64,000 nt of DNA. Source: Silene conica (Eukaryota > Streptophyta > Magnoliopsida > Caryophyllales > Caryophyllaceae). The DNA is taken from positions 76,796,641 to 76,860,640 of the forward strand of contig CM055313.2 in assembly GCA_029255685.2 (NCBI GenBank), in the 5' to 3' direction. Under the pieces are notes generated by a model. The model saw nothing but the letters and a program-made list of their open reading frames with translations, did no database searches and was not told where the DNA came from. This document shows positions 1 through 9,482 of this stretch, piece by piece (the stretch's first letter is position 1; the number at the start of each line of letters is the position of its first letter). Made by a program: the position numbers and the translations under genes.

Positions 1-2
1 TT

Positions 3-206
3 ACGGACGAAGGAGACGGCAGCCGGTTTGTCCAATGAATCAGTGTCGGTTTCAGGGAAGGGTTGTGACGGGGACAGTGATTGAATGGGTTCGGGTTCCG
101 GGTTGAGGGAGGTTGAGGATGAGGTGGGTTGTATGGGAGGTGATTGGGTTGAGTCCATGGAGATGTTGGGGCATTTTAATTTGATGTTTAAAGAGGTTTT
201 TACCAT
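3..206 (-). CDS. 5' end of an unidentified protein gene, cut by the window edge
   Basis: An ATG on the minus strand at 206 opens 68 codons without a stop, running off the left edge. The peptide begins MVKTSLNIKLKC and is then rich in Ser, Pro, Thr and Glu (for example LNPEPEPIQ), so the visible part is probably disordered. I do not recognise the family. Support for a real gene comes from the region upstream of the ATG, which looks like a plant promoter: a 25-base T tract on the coding strand, a G-box and TGACG elements. The rest of the protein lies outside the window, so function cannot be given. Confidence 0.5.
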   Translation of the reverse strand, partial: MVKTSLNIKLKCPNISMDSTQSPPIQPTSSSTSLNPEPEPIQSLSPSQPFPETDTDSLDKPAAVSFVR

Positions 207-480
207 GGTTAAAAAAAAAAAAAAAAAAAAAAAAAGGAGATGAATGTGAGTAAAGGGATAATTAATTTGAAGAAGGTGAAAGGAGGTGAAAAGAAGAGAG
301 GGTTTTAAATGTGTACGGTATTAGCATTAGTAAAGTAAGTGGTATTAGTAAATGGGAAGTGGAGAGAAGTCTGGGAATTAATTAGGTTTAGGTGGGATGA
401 ATGGAGAGGGGTTGGCCACGTGGGAAGAGGTGAGAGGGGAGTGACGTCATAGGAGGGTGACGTAAGGAGACGGTGGGGAG
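207..480 (-). promoter_or_regulatory. Promoter and leader of the edge gene: G-box and TGACG elements
   Basis: Just upstream of the minus-strand ATG is an uninterrupted A tract on the plus strand (211-235), read as T on the coding strand. Further upstream lie the perfect G-box CACGTG at 417-422, the palindromic TGACGTCA at 442-449 and a second TGACG at 458-462. Three ACGT-core elements within 50 bases are typical of a bZIP-responsive plant promoter (light, ABA or stress). No clear TATA box was found. Regulation is inferred from the motifs only. Confidence 0.5.
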
Positions 481-696
481 TTAGGTGTGTTGAACAAGCT
501 AAGGTAATTTTATCAGTTAACTAAGTGATAGTAATACATAAACAAGACATCATGTGATAGGTCGGTTAATCATTTAACACATAGACAATTTTTTAAACAC
601 GAAAATAACTAAAGACACGAATGAAAAGTCTTAGCTTGTAAACGAATTCACTCTAGCCAATCATACGAGAGAAAAATAAACCCACAAATAAGATAA

Positions 697-3600
697 TCAC
701 AAGCAATTAATCAAGCCAATTTCTAACCGGAGTTTTTCAAATTGTTCACGGGCAAGAGGTTTCGTAAATATGTCGGCTATTTGATCCTCCGTTTTGCAAA
801 AAATGAGTTTCACATGCCCTTTTTCAACATGATCACGAATAAAATGATGACGAATTTCAATATGTTTAGTTCGTGAATGTTGAATTGGATTTTTAGAGAT
901 ATTGATAGCACTTGTGTTGTCACACATTATGGGTATTGAGTCAAAAATAATTCCGAAATCAAGAAGTTGTTGTCTTACCCAAAGGAGTTGTGAGCAACAA
1001 TGAGCGGCACTAACGTATTCACTTTCGGCCGTTGAGAGAGCTACCGTATTTTGTTTCTTAGATCCCCATGAGATGATGCATGGACCCAAAAATGTCGCGA
1101 TTCCCGACGTACTTTTTCTATCAACGGTACATCCCGCGTAATCCGCATCGGAGAAACCTACGAGATCAAAAGGACATAATAAGGGGTACCATAGATAAAG
1201 ATCTTGAGTTCCAATTAAATACCGAAGAATACGTTTTACCGCTTTGAAATGAGATTCTTTCGGATTTGATTGGAAACGAGCACATAAGCACACACTAAAT
1301 AGAATATCGGGACGACTAGCGGTTAGATACAAAAGAGAGCCTATCATACCTCTATACACTTTTTCACTCACGTTCTTACCGTTTTCATCCTTGTCCAATT
1401 TGGACGTTGATACCATGGGAGTGGAGAAAGAGTTTCCGTTAGTCATACCGAATTTTTGAAGCATTTCCTTGATGTACTTTTGTTGATGGATCATGATACC
1501 ATCTTTGGATTGTTTGATTTGAAGCCCTAAAAAGAATCCTAACTCGCCCATCATGCTCATCTCAAACTCAGATTTCATTAGCTCAGAAAAGTAGACATAA
1601 AGGAGTTCGTTAGTTGCACCAAATATAATATCATCAACATATACTTGCACAACCAACAGTTCGAATGACTGTTGCTTTAAGAATAAAGTTTTGTCAACGG
1701 AGCCTCTTTTAAAACCATTTTCAATGAGAAAAGTTGACAACCTATCATACCAACATCTAGGAGCTTGTTTTAAACCATAGAGAGCCTTGTCTAGCTTGTA
1801 GACATGGTTAGGAAAGTCATTGTCAAGAAACCCCGGAGGTTGTTCGACAAAGACTTCCTCATCTAAGAACCCATTTAAAAAAGCGGTCTTGACATCCATT
1901 TGAAAGAGAGTTATACCTTTATGGGCCGCAAAAGCGATGAGTAGCCTAATAGCTTCAAGTCTAGCCACCGGTGCATAAGTTTCATCATAGTCAATTCCTT
2001 CTTGTTGATTGTAACCTTGCACCACGAGTCTAGCTTTGTTTCTTACGATTTCACCGGAATCATCGAGCTTGTTGCGAAAAACCCACTTGGTACCTATGAC
2101 AGTTCTATTAGATGGCCTAGTAACCAAATGCCAAACCTTGTTTCTTTTGAATTGATTGAGCTCATCTTGCATAGCTATGAGCCAATCGGCATCCGTTAGA
2201 GCAATCGTTATGTTGGGTGGCTCTACTTTGGAAAGAAAGGCATTTTGACCACAAAAGTCATCTAATGAGGCAAAGTTGTTACGAGATGCCTTAGACCTTG
2301 TTTTAATCCCAGAAGTTAGGTCACTGGTTAAATTTGAAAGTGGATGAGAACTTTGATGCTTCCACTTTCTTGGGATGATAATATGTTCTCGATCCCCAGC
2401 AACAGTTTCAGAGGTTGTTGCTTCCTGTTCAGAGTGATGGTTCAGACTTGGGTTGATAGGAACTGCAGGAGTAACAGTGTTGACGTCTGTTGACTCCTGA
2501 GATGATGAAGATGAGGCATGATTGGATGGAGTGGATGGAGTGGAAGAGGATGCAGTAGCAGATGATTCTTCATGACTGGTTCCCCCTGAACCATTGCTAT
2601 TACCACCAGGCAACGGTTGATCAGACTGTTGTACATTGTCATTGGTTGGTCCTTCATCTTCTTCGAGAACAAAGTCTTTCCTTATGAGTCCAATTTCGAA
2701 CTCATCATCTTCATCATCGTCTTCTGATTCTTCGTTTTGTACCTGTCCAAGCACACTAGATTCATCAAAAATGATATGAACACTTTCCTCAATACGCATG
2801 GTTCTTTTGTTGTAAACTTTATAAGCCTTGCTATGTTCGGAATACCCAATAAACACCGCCTCGTCACTACGAGGATCAAATTTCCCTAAATTTTCTTTTC
2901 CATTGTTGTGCACAAAACATTTGCTACCAAAGCATCGAAAGTAGGAAATGTTAGGCTTTCTTCCTCGTAGTAGTTCATACGGTGTTTTATCCATTGAGTT
3001 TCTTATCATGACACGATTGTGAATGTGACAAGCGGTATTAACCGCTTCGGCCCAAAAGCTTCTAGGTAATTTACTACTTAAAAGCATGGTCCGAGCCATG
3101 CCTTCAAGAGTTCTATTCATGCGTTCTACCACGCCATTTTGTTGAGGTGTCCTAGGGGCCGAAAAATTATGGTCAACACCATTTTCGTCGCAATAAGTAT
3201 TAAAAGACAAATTCTCAAACTCCGTTCCATGATCGGTTCTTATGGACACAAGTTTATGGTCAAGCTTGTTTTGACACTTCCTAAGCCAAATTAGAAACTC
3301 ATTGAAGGTTTCATCTTTAGAACATAAAAAGAGAGTCCAAACAAACCTAGAGAAATCATCAACAATGACACACACATAGCGACTACCACCTCTACTTCTA
3401 GTTCTCATAGGTCCACACAAATCAATATGAAGAAGTTGGAGGGGACGAAGAGTACTCATGATTCTTTTGGATTTAAAGGAGCTTTTAACATGTTTACACC
3501 TAGCACATTCATCACAAATTTTGTTGAAATCAAATTTTATATTTGGAAATCCCTCAACTAGATCAAGCCTTTTTAAGGTGTTAAGAGTTTTGGCGCTAAC

Positions 3601-4035
3601 ATGTCCAAATCTTTTATGCCACAACCATGGATCATTCTTCATGACACTCATACAAGATAGAGTGTCATCCGGTATCATGTTTAAGTTTGTTAAATAGACG
3701 TCTTTTATGCGTCTTCCTTCAAGAATGACCTCACGGGTTGTTGCATCAATGATTTTACACATATTAGAACTAAACTCCACCAAGTTTCCACGATCACATA
3801 ATTGAGAAATACTAAGGAGATTGTGCTTCAAACCTTTGACAAGCCGCACGTTGTCGACACATAGTAACGATGACTTACCAACCTTACCAATACCAATTAC
3901 TTCACCCTTTTTGTTGTCACCAAATGTTACCGTGCCTCCTTTATGAGCTTCTAATGAGAGGAATTGGCTTCTATCTCCCGTCATGTGACGTGAGCATCCA
4001 CTATCCAAGTACCAATTGCGGTCGCCTCTCATCAA
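697..4035 (-). CDS. Copia pol polyprotein (protease, integrase, RT, RNase H)
   Basis: This is an uninterrupted 1112-residue pol. In order it shows a protease DSG site (residues 11-13), a GAG-pre-integrase HHCC region (about 140-180), an integrase core with D205, D268 and E304 in the D-D-E arrangement ([15 protein letters not shown]), a Ser/Glu-rich variable linker (430-560), a reverse transcriptase with YVDD at 799-802, and a copia RNase H (SDADYAG at about 962; STAESEY at about 1001). The integrase-RT order defines Ty1/copia. The first methionine is not the natural start: pol follows gag in a different reading frame, so it would need a frameshift or is cut off by mutation. The catalytic residues are all present. 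Confidence 0.9.
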   Translation of the reverse strand: MMRGDRNWYLDSGCSRHMTGDRSQFLSLEAHKGGTVTFGDNKKGEVIGIGKVGKSSLLCVDNVRLVKGLKHNLLSISQLCDRGNLVEFSSNMCKIIDATTREVILEGRRIKDVYLTNLNMIPDDTLSCMSVMKNDPWLWHKRFGHVSAKTLNTLKRLDLVEGFPNIKFDFNKICDECARCKHVKSSFKSKRIMSTLRPLQLLHIDLCGPMRTRSRGGSRYVCVIVDDFSRFVWTLFLCSKDETFNEFLIWLRKCQNKLDHKLVSIRTDHGTEFENLSFNTYCDENGVDHNFSAPRTPQQNGVVERMNRTLEGMARTMLLSSKLPRSFWAEAVNTACHIHNRVMIRNSMDKTPYELLRGRKPNISYFRCFGSKCFVHNNGKENLGKFDPRSDEAVFIGYSEHSKAYKVYNKRTMRIEESVHIIFDESSVLGQVQNEESEDDDEDDEFEIGLIRKDFVLEEDEGPTNDNVQQSDQPLPGGNSNGSGGTSHEESSATASSSTPSTPSNHASSSSSQESTDVNTVTPAVPINPSLNHHSEQEATTSETVAGDREHIIIPRKWKHQSSHPLSNLTSDLTSGIKTRSKASRNNFASLDDFCGQNAFLSKVEPPNITIALTDADWLIAMQDELNQFKRNKVWHLVTRPSNRTVIGTKWVFRNKLDDSGEIVRNKARLVVQGYNQQEGIDYDETYAPVARLEAIRLLIAFAAHKGITLFQMDVKTAFLNGFLDEEVFVEQPPGFLDNDFPNHVYKLDKALYGLKQAPRCWYDRLSTFLIENGFKRGSVDKTLFLKQQSFELLVVQVYVDDIIFGATNELLYVYFSELMKSEFEMSMMGELGFFLGLQIKQSKDGIMIHQQKYIKEMLQKFGMTNGNSFSTPMVSTSKLDKDENGKNVSEKVYRGMIGSLLYLTASRPDILFSVCLCARFQSNPKESHFKAVKRILRYLIGTQDLYLWYPLLCPFDLVGFSDADYAGCTVDRKSTSGIATFLGPCIISWGSKKQNTVALSTAESEYVSAAHCCSQLLWVRQQLLDFGIIFDSIPIMCDNTSAINISKNPIQHSRTKHIEIRHHFIRDHVEKGHVKLIFCKTEDQIADIFTKPLAREQFEKLRLEIGLINCL

Positions 4036-4049
4036 GCCCTACACAAGAA

Positions 4050-4847
4050 TTAGATTTTGAGTTTAGGAACCCAAATAAATTTGGGTCCCTTTTTGTGAAC
4101 AACTTTGTTAACAAGATCCTTTTGAATCCAAACTTGCTTAGCCACTTTAATATTTTTATTGATGTCATTATGTCTCTTTTGGCAACCGTTAAAGCTATGA
4201 CCAGTTTTGCCACAAAAGTTACAAATTTGATACTCGGGAAGACCAACATATCTCCTTCTTCGAAAATCAGTTTTGCATGGGTCTGGTTTGCTAATGTAAC
4301 AGTGAGATGCACTGTTCCATTTAAACCCTAGACCAGCTACACGGTCACATCGTTTTGTTTGATTTGTGAGAAAGTTTAGAACATTTTGACTTCCTTCCCA
4401 TTTCTTGGACACATTGTTGGCATCAACAAGCTTAATCTTTAAGTTTTTGAGATCGATGGAAAGCGTAGCATTCTTAGCTTTTACAGTTTTGAGCTCTTTT
4501 TCAAGATCATCAAACTCAGTGTGTAGGTCTCCAATGAGTTCTCCCTTTTGATCGACATTGTCCTTCAGACTTTCAATGCATAAGTTCAAGTGTTCAATCT
4601 CATCTTTAGAAGATCTACTTATAGCATTTTTGTTTTGAGAGTTAACAAGTTTAACATGCATGATTTTGAGTTCATTTTTGAAAGTTGAAATGTCAACTTT
4701 TAACCTTTCATTCTCACTGACCAAGGTGGCATTCTCAAATTCTTCCTTATCAGAGATAACAGTCTTATGGATTGTTTCTTTCAGAGCTGCTAGCTCTTTG
4801 ACCAACTCATCGCATTTACATAAAAGTAGGTTGTTTTCTTTTTCCAA
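4050..4847 (-). CDS. Copia gag, C-terminal part with zinc knuckle
   Basis: A 265-residue ORF in the same frame as the upstream gag ORF, separated from it by a single TAG codon. The N-terminal half is a heptad-rich coiled coil (Leu/Lys/Glu-rich). Near residues 209-222 is a CX2CX4HX4C knuckle (CNFCGKTGHSFNGC) of retroelement nucleocapsid type. It is followed by a basic stretch ending WVPKLKI. Together with the upstream ORF this makes an unusually long Gag with two knuckles, as in SIRE/Maximus elements. The start shown is only the first ATG after the stop; the true start is in the upstream ORF. Confidence 0.75.
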   Translation of the reverse strand: MEKENNLLLCKCDELVKELAALKETIHKTVISDKEEFENATLVSENERLKVDISTFKNELKIMHVKLVNSQNKNAISRSSKDEIEHLNLCIESLKDNVDQKGELIGDLHTEFDDLEKELKTVKAKNATLSIDLKNLKIKLVDANNVSKKWEGSQNVLNFLTNQTKRCDRVAGLGFKWNSASHCYISKPDPCKTDFRRRRYVGLPEYQICNFCGKTGHSFNGCQKRHNDINKNIKVAKQVWIQKDLVNKVVHKKGPKFIWVPKLKI

Positions 4848-4856
4848 TTTATCACA

Positions 4857-6350
4857 CTATTTGGTAGCGGTGGAAATTTGTGACGTGAGAGAGGTGTTAA
4901 TATCTTCAAGGTTTGACAAACTTTTAGACTCAACTTCTAGACACTCTACTTTCTCAGACAATTGTTCATTTAGCCTTTTCAGATTTTTGAGTTCGGACGT
5001 ACTAGAGAGATTAAATGTTGTTTCCTTCTTGAGTTTAACATTTTCTTCAGCGATCTCTTCTATTTCATCTTGCATGACGTCTAACCTTTTTGTTTGTGAA
5101 CGACACTTATCAAAGAGTTTATCAAGAAGTTTACACACCTTTTCTTTTGAGTAAGTTCTAGCCTTTGCTTTCAGGATTTTTACCTCATCATCGGAGTCGG
5201 AGTCGGAGTCATCAGGATGAGCCATGAGACACCTAAGATGTTCGCCTTTGGTTACTTTAGTTTTAGTTTTGTGGTTTTTGGTTAAGCACATCTTAGCTTC
5301 TAATTTTTCTTCGATGGGTTCCTCGTCCTCAGAATCGGACATCCCCCAAATAGCTGTCATGACTTTATGTTTGTATTCCTTTTTGGCCTTATCTCGTTTA
5401 TCCCTAGATTTTATATCATCCCACTTAGGACATTCTTTGATTTGGTGATTTATGTCACCACACTTAAAACATCCTACAGTGGAAGAAGGTCTTTTCTTGA
5501 AGGGACGTTTCTTAGCATAATTGTTATTAAACTTCTTTTGACCTTGCCCGTTTACCATTCCGACCAAGTTCCGAGAGAACATGGCAAACTCATCTTCCTC
5601 ATCATCTTCATCATCGCTTGGAGAAGATAATAAGGCAAGACCCTTTCCCTTTGAGGATTCACTAGAATTCTTCTCGAGATTAAACTCGTGAGCCATTAGT
5701 GATCCTATTAGTTCATGAAGGGTGAGTTTAGATAAATCACGGGCTTCTTCAATTGCGGTAACCTTAGGTTGCCATTTTGAAGTGAGACTACGAAGAATCT
5801 TTCGAATAATGTCCTCGGACTCGAAATCTCTTCCTAGACTCTTAAGTTCATTTATTATGCAAGAAAAACGAGAAGAAAAACTATTTATGGATTCATCCTT
5901 TGACATGCGAAACATCTCATATTGTTGCATGAGAAGGTCGATACGGTGTTTTCTAACTTGAGATGTCCCTTCATAAGCAAGTACAAGAGAATCCCAAATT
6001 AGTTTTGCCGTAGGACATCCGGAAATACGACTCACTTCAGCTTCTCCAACACAACGTTGAAGAATCGACATTGCTTTTGAGTTCTTTTCGGCCATTTTGA
6101 AATCATTTTCATTGTAGTCACTTTCCGACTTGACTTTGTTGAAACCTGTCATCATGTCGGTTTCCTCAATGATTAGAGGTCCGTTCATGATGATGTTCCA
6201 ACATTGATAATCAATACTTTTTATGTAATGTTCCATTTTGAGTTTCCACCAACCAAAATTCTCACCGGTAAAGACCGGGATCTTGGAGTGTTTTGCGGAA
6301 TCCATTTCCCAAGAAGTAACTCTAAGGTAATTAGCCTTTATCAAGAGCAC
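4857..6350 (-). CDS. Copia gag, N-terminal part (UBN2-type Gag, CCHC knuckle)
   Basis: A 497-residue ORF, first in the element after the primer binding site. The likely start is the Met at residue 16 (MDSAKHSKIPVF), since the preceding 15 residues are leader. Residues about 20-230 form the copia Gag core (FTGENFGWWKLKM; W-rich, helical). A CCHC knuckle (CFKCGDINHQIKEC) is at 294-307, acidic patches at 246-255 and 380-390, and a coiled coil at the C-terminus. The ORF ends at an in-frame TAG (4854-4856), after which the frame continues as the next ORF. Gag packages element RNA in cytoplasmic particles. Whether the TAG is read through or simply inactivating cannot be told here. Confidence 0.8.
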   Translation of the reverse strand: MLLIKANYLRVTSWEMDSAKHSKIPVFTGENFGWWKLKMEHYIKSIDYQCWNIIMNGPLIIEETDMMTGFNKVKSESDYNENDFKMAEKNSKAMSILQRCVGEAEVSRISGCPTAKLIWDSLVLAYEGTSQVRKHRIDLLMQQYEMFRMSKDESINSFSSRFSCIINELKSLGRDFESEDIIRKILRSLTSKWQPKVTAIEEARDLSKLTLHELIGSLMAHEFNLEKNSSESSKGKGLALLSSPSDDEDDEEDEFAMFSRNLVGMVNGQGQKKFNNNYAKKRPFKKRPSSTVGCFKCGDINHQIKECPKWDDIKSRDKRDKAKKEYKHKVMTAIWGMSDSEDEEPIEEKLEAKMCLTKNHKTKTKVTKGEHLRCLMAHPDDSDSDSDDEVKILKAKARTYSKEKVCKLLDKLFDKCRSQTKRLDVMQDEIEEIAEENVKLKKETTFNLSSTSELKNLKRLNEQLSEKVECLEVESKSLSNLEDINTSLTSQISTATK

Positions 6351-6353
6351 GAG

Positions 6354-6365
6354 GCTCTGATACCA
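6354..6365 (-). other. Primer binding site (initiator tRNA-Met) of the first copia element
   Basis: The minus strand reads TGGTATCAGAGC, the sequence complementary to the 3' end of plant initiator tRNA-Met, two bases inside the LTR edge at 6368. This fixes the element's orientation and its 5' LTR boundary. Confidence 0.9.
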
Positions 6366-6367
6366 AT

Positions 6368-7528
6368 TGTAGGGTATGGATACCGAGAACCTAAGAGGGG
6401 GAGGGGGTGAATTAGGTACTACTAAAAATTTTAACTAAATAAAGTTGACTTAATTAAATTAACTAACGGTTAAGTACAGAGAAACAAAGGAAAGCAACGA
6501 TTATGTTGACTGTTAAGTTCATCTAGCAAGTGAAGTAGTGCTACTGTATGAAAGTAACAGATCTAGAAATCGTTGACTGAAACAGAAAGGAAAAGATAAA
6601 TAAAAGAACGATTAACTAAACAGAAAAGAGAAGTACGCAGCGGTTTTGAATTGGTTCGGCCAAAACTCTAACGGCCTACGTCCAATCTTCTTTTATTGAA
6701 TAGCTAAGTAATCTACTCCGAATACTTAAAACAAATTACAATAAAAGGACCAACAACCTACTCCGGTTGCGACTCTTAGTTCTTTTGACCACAATGTCTA
6801 AGAACATCAAACTAACAAACTAGTATAGATTACAAGATCAAGTTTTCCTCAAACTGATTCTTAAATGAATTGAGGAGGAACAACTTATTGATCAATCATA
6901 ACTAGATAACAAAACATAAACAGAAGCAACGATTAGACAGACTGTTTACACTTGAAGAGTTTGAAGACTTTTATAAAAACTTTGCAAAATCAATAAAAAG
7001 AAATGAAGATTTGAAGAGAGAATTTTGCAAAGATGAATTTATTGCTCTAGAAGTCTTAGAAATAAATGAGGATGAAGTACTCCTTTTATAGAGAAAATAT
7101 TGGATAAAGACCTTTGGGTAAAAGCCACAAAGTACACTTTAGGTGGCTATTATCCAAAGGACAAAAGGAGTTGTACTTTTTTGCTTTTTAAAATATTATT
7201 TCTTTGCTTTAAAATCTTCTTTAAACAGGAAAAGAGATTTTTTGGGCTTTGCAAAAATCAGAGTCATAAAGCAAGTTTTCTTATAATTTTGCAAAGTTGA
7301 GATTTCGAAATGAGAAAGCTTCAAGTGTACGATTGCACGGGGCAACGATCTGTGTAACTGTTGCTTACGTTAGATGAGTTGTTATCTTTACAAAACAACG
7401 ACACTTAGAGATTTCTTTTGACAACGGAATATCAATGCTCTCTTGATTATGAACTTTCGAACCTGAAATGGAAACTTGAAAACACGATTAAATTGGGCTT
7501 GTCATCATCAACAAATTGTATCCTAACA
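6368..7528 (-). repeat. 5' LTR of the first copia element
   Basis: The segment is bounded by TG...CA (minus strand begins TGTTAGGATAC and ends CCCTACA) and is 1161 bp. A minus-strand TATA box CTATAAAAGG lies at 7082-7091, a plausible promoter for gag-pol. Directly outside the LTR is coding sequence of the FAD monooxygenase tail, so the element inserted into that exon. No second copy of this LTR is present, so age cannot be judged from LTR divergence. Confidence 0.85.
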
Positions 7529-7791
7529 ACGATTATATACGAATCAAAGATGCATTAAGCAAATATGCACAAGAGCGAAGATGGAGAGTTATGGGATTGA
7601 CTACTACGGCTTTTGTTGTTGGAACAATACAACAAAGTTGCGGAAAATTGATGACCTTATTAAGAGACCGCGTTTTGGCATCCTTTTTAGCGAACGTGAT
7701 GGTTAACAAAGGTGATTACGATTGTGGGAATCTTATGTTAGGGAATATGGAGAAGAAGTTCAATCTTGACGATCACGCTAATCATGAGTAA
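7529..7791 (+). pseudogene. FAD monooxygenase tail, copy A (truncated)
   Basis: This 263-bp piece encodes the last 86 residues (DYIRIKDALSKYAQER ... to the stop) of the FAD-dependent monooxygenase whose complete copy is at 28023-29855. The coding sequence is identical or nearly so. The copia LTR cuts it exactly at 7528/7529, and nothing of the first four exons is found on the other side of the element. It has no start and none of the FAD-binding motifs, so it is a dead fragment. Confidence 0.9.
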
Positions 7792-8962
7792 TGTGAAGCT
7801 CTTAGTAGACATGTCAAAAGGGGCTTGGGTACGGTTCTGGTTCTTGTCATATAGGTGTTCCGTCAGGTCAGGGTCGTATTATGGGTAAGGAAAAAAATCA
7901 CGATGTCTTTTATTTATCATCTTTCCCCCCAAAAACATATTTTTAAGTTAAATCACATTTAATATTAATAATATACTTATATTCAATACATCGTACTTAA
8001 ATAAAGAGGTTTATAGAAATTAAATTATTTTATTGATAATAATAGTAATAATGAGTTATATAAAATTTATTTATTTTTATAAAATACCGTATTATAAAAT
8101 TATTTTTCTAATTATTGTTTTAAAAAATATATTAATGTATAAATATTTAATAATACACTCGTTTATCTTTGACCCCTTAGCTCGAATGGGTTAGTTGGGT
8201 TTTAACTCTAAAAAATATATTAATATATAAATATTGTACTTATTTTTCTATCGATTGATGTAAATTGTTTGTATTTATTGTAATTTATTTAAATTATGTA
8301 TTATTTATTATTTATTGTAATAATGACTAGTAGTCATAAATTGTTCTCTAATAATGTTGTACGGATCGACATCCGACATTATATTTTTATATACAATATA
8401 TAAGTTGACGTTATAAATATAATCATTTACGTATAAATTATTGTTTACGAAATAAATCATAATTATAACGTAATATTTACATAACTAATGAAACGCAGAC
8501 ATTTCTTCCATAATTAATTTAGTAAACAACAATGTGGGTCCCATAATAATTGAATTAGAAAAAAATGTTGGAGTTAATGACGTGGTTTCACCAGAAATCA
8601 TTAAATATTCTATATATAATATAAAAAGGCAAGACAAATCACCATATTTCAACATTTCACTTTTGAGAAATTCTAGCAAGTCACATTATCATTATTTAAA
8701 AAAGAAGAAATAAAAAACTAATGAGTTTACAAGCATTAAATGCATACCAAGTTTTTAAATAACATAACGTCATTATTTAAAAAAAATAAAAAAATATAAA
8801 AAAACCTAATGAATTTACAATCATTAAATGTTACCAAGTTTTTAAATAGTATAATAACGAATAAAGTTTCGACTCTTAATTTTTAATAAATGTAACAGTA
8901 ATTAATAAATAAAATGTATGCTAAATTTAAAATTTATTTGTTCATTGTTAGAAGGATAATTT
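7792..8962. other. AT-rich 3' flank of monooxygenase copy A, no genes
   Basis: Very AT-rich sequence matching 29856-31026 downstream of the complete gene and, more weakly, 38147-38960 in copy C. I see no coding potential. It includes the gene's likely 3' UTR and polyadenylation region. Confidence 0.7.
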
Positions 8963-9482
8963 GTGAGAAACTACCTTACATTTATGTCCATTTGTGAACA
9001 ACTACCTTACTTTTTTTCTTTTTGTTAAAAACTACCTTTCATTCTAATTTTTTGTTAAAAACTACCTAAAAAAAGTTTTGAGGTCAGTTTCTATTTTTTA
9101 TTGGTTTCACATGTGTGATTTCTCTAAATTTTCATTCTTATTTTGTCGTTAAACTTGATATCCAAACTTATCCTTCTTATCTAAAGTTCTAAACGAAAGG
9201 GAATTCTTGCCATTAGCTTCAATTTCTTTCTTTAAGCATGTGGAATAATTGCTCCGGATGATGAACATGGGCTAAATCGTATGAACTCTATGCTATTCGT
9301 GAATAAGAATGAAAATTTAGAGAACTTACACGTGTAAAATCCAACTCATAAATAGAAATTGGCCTCGGAACTTTTTTTTAGGTAGTTTTTAACAAAAAAT
9401 TAAAATAAAAGGTAGTTTTTAACCAAAAAAAAAAGTAAGGTAGTTGTTCACAAATGGACATAAATGTAAGGTAGTTTCTCAC
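8963..9482. mobile_element. Foldback-type MITE with very long terminal inverted repeats
   Basis: The left end starts GTGAGAAACTACCTTACATT and the right end is its exact reverse complement. The first 50 bases of the arms match perfectly, and the match continues with small mismatches for roughly 190 bp per arm, so most of the 520 bp can fold into one hairpin. No transposase is encoded. Copy B has about 545 bp of other sequence at the equivalent place, so insertion came with a deletion and no target duplication is visible. Confidence 0.85.

Larger units (their letters stand above)
697..7528 (-). mobile_element. Ty1/copia retrotransposon, SIRE/Maximus-like, 3' end missing
   Basis: Read on the minus strand the order is 5' LTR (7528-6368), tRNA-Met primer site, gag in two ORFs, then a pol ORF with protease, integrase, reverse transcriptase and RNase H in copia order. 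The 3' LTR should lie to the left of 697, but neither the LTR end CCTAACA nor any match to the 1.16-kb LTR is seen between 1 and 696. Instead the sequence passes into the promoter of another gene at about 480. The element is therefore truncated or rearranged at its 3' end. Gag is split by an in-frame stop and pol lies in another frame, so this copy is probably defective. Confidence 0.85.
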
